Source: a virus. Taken from it: a stretch of 23,408 nucleotides of DNA. The stretch's first letter is position 1. The number at the start of each line of letters is the position of its first letter. The stretch is from positions 1-23,408 of the IMG/VR virus record IMGVR_UViG_3300012936_000176; one strand, written 5' to 3'. Under the pieces are notes generated by a model. The model was not told the DNA's origin. It did no database searches and worked only from the letters and a program-made list of their open reading frames with translations. Shown one piece after another: positions 1 to 7,133 of the stretch. The position numbers and the translations under genes were made by a program.

Positions 1-109
1 CCTCTATCTTTTTTGAGTCTATCTTCAGGTTCTTGTACACCCGGAGTAAAGCCTCTATCTTTTTTGAGTCTATCCTCTGGCTCTTGCTCACCTGGCGTAA
101 AGCCTCTGT
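1..109 (-). repeat. 51-bp tandem repeat inside the partial CDS
   Basis: Two 51-bp units (1-51 and 52-102) and the beginning of another (103-109) encode a 17-residue repeat with consensus DRGFTPG(V/E)QEPEDRLKK. The frame is kept, and most differences are third-position or conservative. More units may lie beyond the left edge. Confidence 0.9.
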
Positions 110-1283
110 CACCTGGACGAATTCTAGGATCTGGTCCTGCATTTGGTGTTTTCCTAGGATCAATAGCCAAAGGTGGTGCGCTTGGTCTTGGTGGCTTTGG
201 CTTAGGTAATGCTTGATCACCGCCTGGTCCTGTTGGTGGTGGTCCACCTTTCAAAGGATCGCCCATTGGTGGATTGTCCATAGCAGGCATATCAGGCGCC
301 GCACGTGGAGGTACTCTATCAAAACCTACACTGGGTGGTGGTGTGTTAGGCAAAGTCTTCATCTGGTTGATTTTTGGACTTTGGTTCTTATAAAACTTTT
401 GGTAGTCTTGACCCATGTACGGATCTTTCTCATCCAATTGGCTAATGATATTGATAAAATGTTCTTGTGTCATTTTGCCACTCTCGACCATTTTAAAGAG
501 CTTGTCCTTACTCTCTAGAAACTTTTTTTCGGATAAAGCTCTCCCCTCTAGGTCTGCAATTGCGCTTTCACCTTTTAGTTCTCTTCCGATTGGATTTTCA
601 TCACCTGCCGCGGCATCATCTGCATCAAAATCATCGCCCATGTCTGTGTCAACTGCCATGTCTGCTTCTGGATCTGCAGGAGCGTCCATTGCCATGTCTG
701 TTGGAGCAGGCTGTGCAGGTGCTTCTCCTCTAGCAGATAATGTAGCGTTTTCAACAGCGTCTTTTGCTGATTTACTTTGATCTAGTAATCCACCGAGTGC
801 TGAATCAACTGCATTATTATATGCTTCTGCTTGTTCAAAACCTACTTGCTCTTTCATAGCATCTACGATTGGCATTAGTTTTTGTACTTGCATTTCTGCA
901 ATATCTTCTACCATTTTTTGTAGTTCATCAACCAGCTCTTGAGCGGCAAGCATAACTTCCGCTTGCTCTAGATCGTCTTCCATTACAACACTTTCGCTTT
1001 TGGCTTTCATCTTTTTGCCATCAGTGCGTGTTGGAGCAACTTCGTTGATATATGTTTTTAGTTGGTGTTGGATAAGTCCAAGTTTGTTGTACTGCGGATT
1101 TTCCCAGTACTTGAGATCGCTTTCTTTGATAGCCATCATCTTGTTTTCTGTTGCAACAAGCATACGTCCAAGTGAATCAGTAGTCATCTCTGATAAGTCA
1201 ACCTCATGATTGAAAGTATCAGCGAGAATCTTGTTCAACTTGTCTACATTATGCTGTGCAGATGTTAAATCATTCAAATACAT
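1..1283 (-). CDS. Structural-type phage protein, 3' end missing
   Basis: Open reading frame of at least 427 codons running off the left edge. It starts at the ATG at 1283 with a GGGA ribosome site and a perfect late promoter just upstream. The N-terminal half is predicted helical and charged. Around residues 180-240 comes an Ala/Asp/Met/Gly-rich acidic stretch, and after about residue 310 a Pro/Gly-rich tail. The visible C-terminal end carries two 17-residue tandem repeats (DRGFTPG-x-QEPEDRLKK) and the start of a third. From memory, the helical region followed by a D/A/G-rich segment resembles a conserved structural-type protein of T4-like cyanophages. The late promoter agrees with a virion or assembly role. 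The exact role is unknown. Confidence 0.85.
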   Translation of the reverse strand, partial: MYLNDLTSAQHNVDKLNKILADTFNHEVDLSEMTTDSLGRMLVATENKMMAIKESDLKYWENPQYNKLGLIQHQLKTYINEVAPTRTDGKKMKAKSESVVMEDDLEQAEVMLAAQELVDELQKMVEDIAEMQVQKLMPIVDAMKEQVGFEQAEAYNNAVDSALGGLLDQSKSAKDAVENATLSARGEAPAQPAPTDMAMDAPADPEADMAVDTDMGDDFDADDAAAGDENPIGRELKGESAIADLEGRALSEKKFLESKDKLFKMVESGKMTQEHFINIISQLDEKDPYMGQDYQKFYKNQSPKINQMKTLPNTPPPSVGFDRVPPRAAPDMPAMDNPPMGDPLKGGPPPTGPGGDQALPKPKPPRPSAPPLAIDPRKTPNAGPDPRIRPGDRGFTPGEQEPEDRLKKDRGFTPGVQEPEDRLKKDR

Positions 1284-1309
1284 TGTTACATTCCCGTTCT
1301 ATTATATTG

Positions 1310-1317
1310 TATTTATA
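1310..1317 (-). promoter_or_regulatory. T4-type late promoter
   Basis: On the minus strand this reads TATAAATA, the exact T4 late (gp55-dependent) octamer. It overlaps the stop codon of the preceding gene. It lies 26 bases ahead of the start codon at 1283, leaving a leader of about 20 nt with a GGGA ribosome site. Confidence 0.8.
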
Positions 1318-1777
1318 GTCTTTTCATAATTTTAGATTTTGCATCATCGAGCTTTTCTTGTGCTCTGCTCAGCTTGGCTAATGCCACATCTTCGTTTATA
1401 CCGTTTTGAGCCCTATTTTTATGCATGTATACTTCGTACAAACTGTTTGTATACTCTGTGTCAAGTGTACTAAGTGCATTTACTCTGTTATACTTGCCTA
1501 ACATAAGGCTTTTTACAATACCCAATGCTGATTCAAATAGTCCTAAATCTTTTTCAACAACTTCACCGCATTCCAGAACAGTATAAAACTGTTTGCGTGT
1601 TCCAGCAAAATTTGCTTTGGCAATATCAATTGTGTAATCTCCTACACTGATACTGTTTTCAGTTACTTTTTGTGTAAGTGCCATTTGTAATTCAACATCG
1701 TGTTCAGCTTTTTCAGCTACACGTTTAGCCGTTGAATCGATTGCTTTGAGTTTGTTGATGATATCTACAATTTCCAT
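1313..1777 (-). CDS. Conserved hypothetical helical phage protein
   Basis: A 154-residue protein, charged and mostly helical by composition, with no recognised catalytic motif. It starts at an ATG one base after the stop of the upstream gene (1779), so it belongs to a tightly packed late operon. The C-terminal third is rich in Ala, Lys, Glu and Asp and could form a coiled coil. The stop codon overlaps the late promoter of the next gene. Position among late genes suggests a virion or assembly function, which is inference only. Confidence 0.8.
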   Translation of the reverse strand: MEIVDIINKLKAIDSTAKRVAEKAEHDVELQMALTQKVTENSISVGDYTIDIAKANFAGTRKQFYTVLECGEVVEKDLGLFESALGIVKSLMLGKYNRVNALSTLDTEYTNSLYEVYMHKNRAQNGINEDVALAKLSRAQEKLDDAKSKIMKRL

Positions 1778-1778
1778 A

Positions 1779-2003
1779 TTATCTCACCATGTTGTTGACG
1801 TTTAGTTTGTACTGTATATTTTTACCTTCTACAGTTTTATCTAGTACACCTCTGCCCACTAACTCCTGTGCAATATAGCGTTCTCTCTCAGTAAGGTTGT
1901 TTGCTTCTAACAATTCATTGTCTGAAAAGTTTTCTTCAATGAATTTGTTCTCTCTAGTGTTTATCCAATTATAAATGCCGCCTTTGGTAACTATTGCTCT
2001 CAT
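1779..2003 (-). CDS. Small hypothetical protein, winged-helix-like composition
   Basis: A 74-residue protein whose ATG overlaps the upstream stop (ATGA), indicating translational coupling. The order of an N-terminal helix pair, the segment NLTERERYIAQELVGRGVL and a C-terminal strand-like stretch (KNIQYKLNVN) is what a small winged-helix domain could look like, but no family is recognised. It sits in the middle of the late operon. Confidence 0.75.
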   Translation of the reverse strand: MRAIVTKGGIYNWINTRENKFIEENFSDNELLEANNLTERERYIAQELVGRGVLDKTVEGKNIQYKLNVNNMVR

Positions 2004-2389
2004 GTTTCATTCCCCGCCGCTTGTTGTGGATTGATAAGTCTTTGTGGAATACCTGTAGCAATTTTACGTTGCAGTCTATTAATTCTTCTTTGACTTGCTG
2101 ATTGAGCTATTTGTTGTTCTCTACCCAAGTCTCTATTTTTATTGTTGAGTCGTTTGTTCATGTTCTTCACTGTGTCAGCACCTGTTCTGCCTTGTGCAAC
2201 ACCTTGTCTCATGCCATAACGTTCGTCAACTTTTTTTAGTTCATAACAATTACAATGCTTACAATCTGAACCGCAAGAACATTCACTTACAGGTGCGCCG
2301 CAACAATCTTTGCTACACATCAGTACTCCGTCTTTTTCCCATGTACCTTTTTTAGTATACTTGTCAGGGAGAATGTCCATTATTTTCAT
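2000..2389 (-). CDS. Cys-rich protein with basic C-terminus
   Basis: A 129-residue protein. Between residues 25 and 48 there are eight cysteines (25, 29, 30, 37, 39, 43, 46, 48) in a CxC/CxxC-type cluster that would suit metal binding. The rest is rich in Arg, Asn and Gln and strongly basic, which suggests nucleic-acid contact. The N-terminus (MKIMDIL) resembles that of the nucleotidyltransferase at 5472-6245 (KIADIL). The ATG overlaps the upstream stop by 4 nt. The family is not recognised. The ligase-like protein at 4342-5472 carries a similar but shorter Cys cluster. Confidence 0.8.
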   Translation of the reverse strand: MKIMDILPDKYTKKGTWEKDGVLMCSKDCCGAPVSECSCGSDCKHCNCYELKKVDERYGMRQGVAQGRTGADTVKNMNKRLNNKNRDLGREQQIAQSASQRRINRLQRKIATGIPQRLINPQQAAGNET

Positions 2390-2679
2390 CTTCTTTTCCT
2401 CGGTTTGTTCAAAGATTTTAGCATTTTACTTGCAGGATTGAACTTTTTAGTACGTCCTGCTTTGCGTGTTAGTTTACTGCCTAGTCTATTTTTTGTACGT
2501 TGCAACACCATACGTTTTTTGATGTCAACTGGTGCGCTACATTGACTAGGATTACTTACAACTCTACCTGCACGTCTACCAACAAGGCAACGAAACTTTC
2601 TCGTAAGACTTTTGCCTTTGCGAGCCCAGACTAATTGTGCTTCTACCACATTGTCGCTATGTAGTTCTTGTAAGTTCAT
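2386..2679 (-). CDS. Very basic small protein, late gene
   Basis: A 97-residue protein with very high Arg/Lys content, especially after residue 50, including an RKRR C-terminus. The central segment RRAGRVVSNPSQC is of a type I associate with small conserved proteins of marine T4-like phages. A DNA-contacting or capsid-internal role is plausible but not shown. The start at 2679 is set by the lack of any other early Met and lies immediately after a perfect late promoter, at the predicted +1. No Shine-Dalgarno would then be present on that transcript. Confidence 0.82.
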   Translation of the reverse strand: MNLQELHSDNVVEAQLVWARKGKSLTRKFRCLVGRRAGRVVSNPSQCSAPVDIKKRMVLQRTKNRLGSKLTRKAGRTKKFNPASKMLKSLNKPRKRR

Positions 2680-2684
2680 ATGTG

Positions 2685-2692
2685 TATTTATA
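2685..2692 (-). promoter_or_regulatory. T4-type late promoter abutting a start codon
   Basis: Minus strand reads TATAAATA. The last A is 6 nt from the A of the ATG at 2679, the usual distance from a T4 late box to +1. The transcript is therefore predicted to start at, or within a base or two of, the start codon. Confidence 0.75.
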
Positions 2693-2699
2693 CGGAAGT

Positions 2700-2957
2700 T
2701 TAATTCATCAACAAAACGATAATAGTTGATAGTATGCCTGCAACCACAGTGGCGGCAGAACCTAGTAGTATTCTGTTACTAGACTGATGATTTTTGACAT
2801 TTTCGTCGTGCATGGCTCGCATCTCTGTGTGGAGATCCTTAACTGCCTTCTCGACGTTATCCAGACGTGTTTCCAATCCCTTGTACCTTTCTGCACAAAG
2901 ATCTACGTGCGCCTCCAAGTTCGTGCGCTCTAAATTTGTTGTTGTCGAGGTTGACAT
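2700..2957 (-). CDS. Coiled-coil plus C-terminal TM protein (XhlA-like architecture)
   Basis: An 85-residue protein. Residues about 20-60 form a heptad-type coiled coil (LETRLDNVEKAVKDLHTEMR). A hydrophobic transmembrane segment occupies about 64-84, ending LLMN. This layout is that of XhlA/hemolysin-type small phage membrane proteins, which help lysis in some phages. That link is by architecture only. The ATG is preceded by AGGAAAG at good spacing. A late-type promoter (3058-3066) lies about 100 bp upstream. Confidence 0.75.
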   Translation of the reverse strand: MSTSTTTNLERTNLEAHVDLCAERYKGLETRLDNVEKAVKDLHTEMRAMHDENVKNHQSSNRILLGSAATVVAGILSTIIVLLMN

Positions 2958-3057
2958 AGTTCAGCTTTCCTATCACTTCTAGTGACATAGTTCGTATAGG
3001 GTGCCTCAATTTATGTTTGCCTTAGTTTGTGCCAATAGTGTTGTGCCGTTACAATAA

Positions 3058-3066
3058 TATTTATTA
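3058..3066 (-). promoter_or_regulatory. Probable T4-type late promoter
   Basis: Minus strand reads TAATAAATA, one change from the TATAAATA octamer. It overlaps the stop codon of the gene ending at 3064, as at 1310-1317, and faces the coiled-coil/TM gene. The 106 bp between it and that gene contain an 11-base direct repeat (GAACTATGTCA on the minus strand), the second copy of which includes the start codon. Confidence 0.55.
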
Positions 3067-3480
3067 GATATCGCGGTTTCTCATAAAATACAAGTTAATC
3101 AAATCTTCATTTATAGTTTCAAATGTTTTGGTGGGAGACTCAGCAGTTTCCTCAAGTCCTACATATATTGGAACTCCATTACAGTCATTTAGCAAATGAC
3201 CCAGTTCATTTGTGTTATTAGCAAAAACATTGCTATGCTCTATACTAAAATCTAAAATCCATACTGTATGTAGTCCTTTATAGCGTTTTCCAAAGCCATA
3301 TTCAACTATATCTTGTGTCATTAAACAGTAACATTGTGTTTCCAAGGGCTGACTGCGTAGCCCAATGCTTTGAATCAATGTGTTGAGATTTTGTTGTTGA
3401 TTGAACAACAACTTGTCTTTTGGAAATCTGCTGTTTGTTTGTGTAATATCTACTAAAGTAAATGCTCTATAGTGATGCAT
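3064..3480 (-). CDS. Hypothetical late protein
   Basis: A 138-residue protein of mixed alpha/beta composition with no recognised motif. Its ATG shares a base with the stop codon of the upstream gene (TAATG), so the two are translationally coupled and probably functionally linked. I do not recognise the family. Confidence 0.78.
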   Translation of the reverse strand: MHHYRAFTLVDITQTNSRFPKDKLLFNQQQNLNTLIQSIGLRSQPLETQCYCLMTQDIVEYGFGKRYKGLHTVWILDFSIEHSNVFANNTNELGHLLNDCNGVPIYVGLEETAESPTKTFETINEDLINLYFMRNRDI

Positions 3481-4328
3481 TATTTCAAGCCGCCGAGGTC
3501 ACCTGTAGCATATCTTCTTCTATTACTACCACGGTCTGTTGCTTTACCTATTGCATAACCAGCGGCAAATCCACCTGCTAGTCCAGCCGCGGCTCCCACT
3601 GCCGCTTTTCTAATACTGTCGACTCCACGCATCTTTGGTACTTCTGCATTATGTGCATTTCTAATCTCAAGTTTTTGACTACGTGCCATATCTCTAAAGT
3701 GACTGTACAATTCACTTTTCAGTGCTTTTGTTCTATAGTACTGTAGCATTCTTGTGACTACCAATTGCTTTTGCATTTTGTTGATTCTATCCCAATCTTG
3801 ACTGAGTCTGCGAATAGCTCTATAGTTACTGTTGCTAATATCTAGTCCACGTTCCAATCTCATCAAGAAGCTACGTGCATTGGATATTGGTTGTCCTTGT
3901 GCAATAGCTCTTAGATAGTTTCTCACTTGCATATCATTTACTTTGTAGTGATTGTTTTGAATTCTATCGTTTTGTGTTGTGCCAGCTGTACCATTTTTGA
4001 TTGCGTTTAGCGCAACGTATAGATCAGTGCCACTTTGTCTATATGTGTTGAAGTTACCATACTGCATGGTACGTGCCGCATAGTTTTGTGCAATTGCTCT
4101 TGTATCATAGTTTTGATACAGTATCCAAAGTGCCAGCATGTTCATCATTGCAAAGTCGCCCATTTCTCTGGCATTTGTTCCTTGCACTCTTTGTTTAGTT
4201 CTGAACATAGGACTTTCATTGAGCTCGCTGAGGAAGCCAAATTTTGGTTCTGGTGTTTCAGTCATTTCGTGTCCACCTTGTATTTCTGACCACTGACGTA
4301 GTGTATATTGTTTCTCATAGTTGCTCAT
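3480..4328 (-). CDS. Hypothetical late protein with glycine-zipper tail
   Basis: A 282-residue protein, mostly helical and rich in Arg, Asn, Gln and Tyr. Near the C-terminus (about 238-262) there is an Ala/Gly-rich small-residue stretch (AAAGLAGGFAAGYAIGKA) typical of glycine-zipper membrane-associating segments, followed by a short basic tail. This could be a membrane-interacting virion or ejected protein, which is inference. The ATG follows a late promoter at the distance expected for +1, with no Shine-Dalgarno. Confidence 0.8.
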   Translation of the reverse strand: MSNYEKQYTLRQWSEIQGGHEMTETPEPKFGFLSELNESPMFRTKQRVQGTNAREMGDFAMMNMLALWILYQNYDTRAIAQNYAARTMQYGNFNTYRQSGTDLYVALNAIKNGTAGTTQNDRIQNNHYKVNDMQVRNYLRAIAQGQPISNARSFLMRLERGLDISNSNYRAIRRLSQDWDRINKMQKQLVVTRMLQYYRTKALKSELYSHFRDMARSQKLEIRNAHNAEVPKMRGVDSIRKAAVGAAAGLAGGFAAGYAIGKATDRGSNRRRYATGDLGGLK

Positions 4329-4333
4329 ATTAG

Positions 4334-4341
4334 TATTTACC
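4334..4341 (-). promoter_or_regulatory. T4-type late promoter abutting a start codon
   Basis: Minus strand reads GGTAAATA, followed by five bases (CTAAT) and then the ATG at 4328. The TAAATA-N5-ATG spacing is the same as at 2679-2692 and places the expected +1 on the start codon. Confidence 0.6.
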
Positions 4342-5472
4342 TTACAAATTAGGACGCCATCTGTGCCTTGGCACTAGTTTGATTTTATCTCTGGTAGCAA
4401 CATATCCTTCGCCGCCGCTTTGACCTTCTGTGCTTGCTGTTACATCAGCACCAGCACCATCTAATTGGTCAATGATGTTGTTCTTTACATTTTGTATTTG
4501 CACAACAAGATCCATTATAGCATCAAAACCCTTGCTGTCCATTGCCATGAGTTTTGCTTGTTGTCCTTTGCTAACTTTACTAGTTTTTAGCCAGTTGTTG
4601 AATCCACTGCGCAATTGGTCTAGTCTACCTTGTTTGACCATTTGGTTTACATATGTGTACAGTATGCCTGCTTTGTTGCTCAATCCTTTTTCTGGAGCAA
4701 GCCAAGCGTCAATAGCACTGGCATTTGCTCTTGCATTGGTTACAATTTTTTCAACTGCACTTGTGTCTACTTTAGGTGTGTGCGTAACATATGTTTGTCC
4801 TAGCACAACAACGTCATTGCTGTTGATGCTGTCTGTATCTTTTATTGGTGTGCCTGCTTTATCTCCAAATGCATCATGATATGTGTGAACCACAACACCA
4901 ACACTACTGTTAGCCATGCGTTTACCCAAATAACTGTTGGGGTCAACTGTATACGTAACTTTGTTTGGTGTAAACTGTAGCCCTTCATTTGAACGCTGAA
5001 TAGGCTTGCGAGGTGTGTACAATAAATCTCCATACACATAGCCTCTCATATCAGCAGGAGTGTTTCTCTCTAACACCTCAAACACACCTGCCATGTCGCT
5101 AGCAAAATCTTTACGCCAATCTTCACCTTTACCGGTGTTCATAATAAAATCTGCTAGCGCACCACTGCTGGTTGATTTGTTCTTTCCCCAACCATTCTTA
5201 CCTGTCATCACAAAAGTACCGTCTGGTTCACGACCCCAAAATATTGTAGGGTTGCCATCCCATTTGATACTAACGTCTCCTGTGTCTTGACCTAGTCTTG
5301 TTAGGATAGTTGCGGCTTTGAGTGCGCCTGCACTACCATCTACAAACACTAAATCTTCTAGATGCTGATACTCTCTGCCAACATTAGCCGCCTCTGTGAG
5401 TTTTTCACAAGTACAGGGTTCGCAGTTACACTTGCCACATACCCATTCTGCTAAAAATTGACGAGCTCTCAT
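4342..5472 (-). CDS. RNA-ligase-like covalent nucleotidyltransferase with N-terminal Cys cluster
   Basis: A 376-residue protein starting at the ATG at 5472, coupled (TAATG) to the nucleotidyltransferase gene upstream. Longer readings need a TTG. Residues 12-22 hold five cysteines (CGKCNCEPCTC), a probable metal site. Motifs of the ATP-dependent ligase/capping superfamily follow: KWDG (70-73; motif I, Lys70 the expected AMP acceptor), YGDLLY (147-152; like motif III), EGYVA (355-359; motif IV) and KIK (363-365; motif V). EGYVA and KIK resemble the T4 Rnl1 motifs as I remember them. The gap between motifs III and IV is unusually long, and IV-V unusually short. I believe relatives in T4-like cyanophages are filed as DUF6267, from memory. 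Ligase activity is inferred, not established. Confidence 0.75.
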   Translation of the reverse strand: MRARQFLAEWVCGKCNCEPCTCEKLTEAANVGREYQHLEDLVFVDGSAGALKAATILTRLGQDTGDVSIKWDGNPTIFWGREPDGTFVMTGKNGWGKNKSTSSGALADFIMNTGKGEDWRKDFASDMAGVFEVLERNTPADMRGYVYGDLLYTPRKPIQRSNEGLQFTPNKVTYTVDPNSYLGKRMANSSVGVVVHTYHDAFGDKAGTPIKDTDSINSNDVVVLGQTYVTHTPKVDTSAVEKIVTNARANASAIDAWLAPEKGLSNKAGILYTYVNQMVKQGRLDQLRSGFNNWLKTSKVSKGQQAKLMAMDSKGFDAIMDLVVQIQNVKNNIIDQLDGAGADVTASTEGQSGGEGYVATRDKIKLVPRHRWRPNL

Positions 5473-6245
5473 TAGTCTAGTTCTTTCCAATTAGGATCGC
5501 TACGAAGATCTGCAAGCATTGCATCACCTGCTTCTTTACCCAATGCCGCCATAATGGCTTCAACACTGCCTATATCTTTTCCTGAGGCATTAGGGCCTAA
5601 CAAACTGCGAGCTACTTCGTCTATATCTTGTGTGATAAACTTATCCTTTTTGCCGGCTTGGTCTCTGCTGAACAATCCTTGATAGGGTGAGAACAACATG
5701 TTCTTTTGTTTTGCTAACCAAGCTAGTGCTATCATCTTGTTCACACCTTTGAACTTACTACCTTGCGGTATGCTGTGTGTGTGAAACTTGCTAGCACGTT
5801 CGGCATTGGGGACGACCATAATATCAACCTGATGAGCATGGTCGTCCATTGGGACTTTTACATGTACACTTACTCCACTCTGACCTGTCTCAAGTCCTGC
5901 CAAATCAAATAATTGTCTTAATTTTTTACGGATAACTTTTGGGTCTGTTTGATCAAAGTGCTGAGCTAGTTGATCCTGATCAACAATCATATCCAAGTCA
6001 CCACTTACTTTACCCGGAGTAGGTGTTGCACCGCTTCCAATTGGTATCGCTTGTGCATTGGCTTTTGCTAACACACCGTTGATAGATTTCATTATTCCTG
6101 GGATCATCTTGTGGTCAAAACTAATGGTATCAGGGAAAATGTTTCCACCTTCCTTGAACAAACTACGACCTCTTATTCTTTTTATACGGCTACCACGTCG
6201 TTTTCTACGCTTATGTGTCCCGCCTAGTATATCTGCTATTTTCAA
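5472..6245 (-). CDS. Pol-beta-superfamily nucleotidyltransferase
   Basis: A 257-residue protein. The start is a TTG at 6245 with AGAGGA about 9 nt upstream; no ATG occurs before residue 47, and the reading continues KIADIL. Residues 11-28 are extremely basic. The nucleotidyltransferase signature is clear: GSG at 70-72, GDLD at 82-85 (metal-binding Asp83 and Asp85) and VDIMVV with the third Asp at 141. Such enzymes transfer nucleotides to RNA, protein or small molecules. The substrate here cannot be read from sequence. The gene overlaps the upstream small gene by 35 nt and is coupled to the ligase-like gene downstream, so the two probably act in one pathway, possibly RNA end repair. Confidence 0.85.
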   Translation of the reverse strand: MKIADILGGTHKRRKRRGSRIKRIRGRSLFKEGGNIFPDTISFDHKMIPGIMKSINGVLAKANAQAIPIGSGATPTPGKVSGDLDMIVDQDQLAQHFDQTDPKVIRKKLRQLFDLAGLETGQSGVSVHVKVPMDDHAHQVDIMVVPNAERASKFHTHSIPQGSKFKGVNKMIALAWLAKQKNMLFSPYQGLFSRDQAGKKDKFITQDIDEVARSLLGPNASGKDIGSVEAIMAALGKEAGDAMLADLRSDPNWKELD

Positions 6246-6477
6246 CTTTACTAATTCCTCTTTGAAATTTCCGCGGGTCTTTAGTTCGTATGCTGTTGAT
6301 CAATCGCTTGTTTAGATCAGCCGCTGTTTCTACATCAAAACTTTCATTGATCAAGTTGATCAAATTGATGGCTGTAACTATAACTTGTTGCGCATTGGAC
6401 TCAACAATATGCTTTTTATCACGCTTGGGTGACATAGCATTTATTTCTTCCAATAATGATCTCGTTTTCCGCTTCAT
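6211..6477 (-). CDS. Small conserved T4-like phage protein
   Basis: An 88-residue protein. The start is taken as the ATG at 6477 rather than any upstream in-frame codon, because the late promoter lies between them. A central helical region (VIVTAINLINLI) is followed by ETAADLNKRLINSI and a basic C-terminus. The pattern is familiar to me from small conserved proteins of marine T4-like phages of unknown function. It heads the late transcription unit that continues into the nucleotidyltransferase and ligase-like genes, overlapping the first by 35 nt. Confidence 0.78.
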   Translation of the reverse strand: MKRKTRSLLEEINAMSPKRDKKHIVESNAQQVIVTAINLINLINESFDVETAADLNKRLINSIRTKDPRKFQRGISKVENSRYTRRDT

Positions 6478-6485
6478 CTTAGTAG

Positions 6486-6493
6486 TATTTAGT
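6486..6493 (-). promoter_or_regulatory. Late promoter, leftward arm of a palindrome
   Basis: Minus strand reads ACTAAATA, 8 nt before the ATG at 6477, giving a predicted leader of about 3 nt. It forms half of the palindrome TATTTA-G-TAAATA (6486-6498), so an equivalent box faces the other way. Confidence 0.6.
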
Positions 6494-6498
6494 AAATA
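6491..6498 (+). promoter_or_regulatory. Possible late promoter, rightward arm of a palindrome
   Basis: Plus strand reads AGTAAATA, the mirror of the leftward box. It would start transcription near 6504, 25 nt before a short plus-strand reading frame (6529-6636). Confidence 0.35.
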
Positions 6499-6528
6499 TT
6501 GTTGCTGAAGCATTGGTGACTAGCACTT

Positions 6529-6636
6529 ATGGCATTTGCAGAGGACTTGATTCTCAACATAGGATCCATTTACAATAAGAGCAAAATCATCAATGGCATG
6601 CAAGCAAAACACAGGCTCACTTTAGGCTCATATTAA
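6529..6636 (+). CDS. Possible 35-residue plus-strand peptide
   Basis: ATG to TAA frame of 35 codons (begins MAFAEDLILNIGSIYNKSK) in the only sizeable gap between leftward genes here (6478-6710). The composition is protein-like, and a mirrored late box lies upstream, but there is no clear Shine-Dalgarno. It may be a real small gene, a remnant of a larger one, or chance. The rest of the gap shows nothing else I can support. Confidence 0.3.
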   Translation: MAFAEDLILNIGSIYNKSKIINGMQAKHRLTLGSY

Positions 6637-6710
6637 TGACTCAACTTTTTATTTTCGCTTGTAGTTCAGAATCGTATATAGATAGAGATAAGGTACACAG
6701 CACCTTTGCT

Positions 6711-7133
6711 TCAGCATACTTCATATTCAAAGTTTTGACAATCATGATGCTTTCCAATAAACTTAGCACCATTATTGATATGAAAATTACGTGCCATGTC
6801 TGTTAGTGGGCTGAGTGTAACAAAACGTTTTACCCATGGTCTCTGACTTTTGATTCTTTCCGCTACTCCGTTTACAATTTCTCTACCTGCTCCCTTTTGA
6901 TAACTCCACACAGTATAGAATACTGCCGTGTTCATTCCTACCCATTTCATATCTCTTTCACTTTGTGGTACTTCGTCCATGTATGCTACACAGATACACG
7001 CCGCAATTTCTCCATCACGCTCCAAAACATAAACTTCTCTACCGCTACGTGTGCGCCATTCTTTTTTGATGTGTGGTCTAACTGGGTCGTTTTCAATGTG
7101 TACAAGTTCTTCATTTGTTGCTAACCTAATCAC
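6711..7133 (-). CDS. GNAT-family acetyltransferase
   Basis: A 140-residue protein matching GNAT N-acetyltransferase layout: N-terminal strand/helix, a central strand pair (REVYVLERDGEIAACICVAY), the acetyl-CoA-binding region near VFYTVWSYQKGAGREIV (Q-x-x-G-x-G/A type) and a final part, MARNFHINNGAKF, resembling motif B. It starts with GTG at 7133, whose G is shared with the TAG of the helicase gene (TAGTG). Being last in the replication operon says little about its target. Substrate unknown. Confidence 0.75.
   Translation of the reverse strand: MIRLATNEELVHIENDPVRPHIKKEWRTRSGREVYVLERDGEIAACICVAYMDEVPQSERDMKWVGMNTAVFYTVWSYQKGAGREIVNGVAERIKSQRPWVKRFVTLSPLTDMARNFHINNGAKFIGKHHDCQNFEYEVC

Noticed and set aside
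1-109. CRISPR-like repeat array
   Set aside because: The repeats are contiguous 51-bp coding repeats with no spacers. No CRISPR array is visible anywhere in the window.
413-780. Rightward frame of 121 codons inside the first gene
   Set aside because: It is the mirror of the Ala/Asp/Met-rich coding stretch of the leftward gene and has low-complexity Ser/Ala composition.
6636-6805. Plus-strand frame starting by TAATG overlap after the 35-codon frame
   Set aside because: It runs antisense into the GNAT gene, has no ribosome site, and its second half is only the mirror of that gene.
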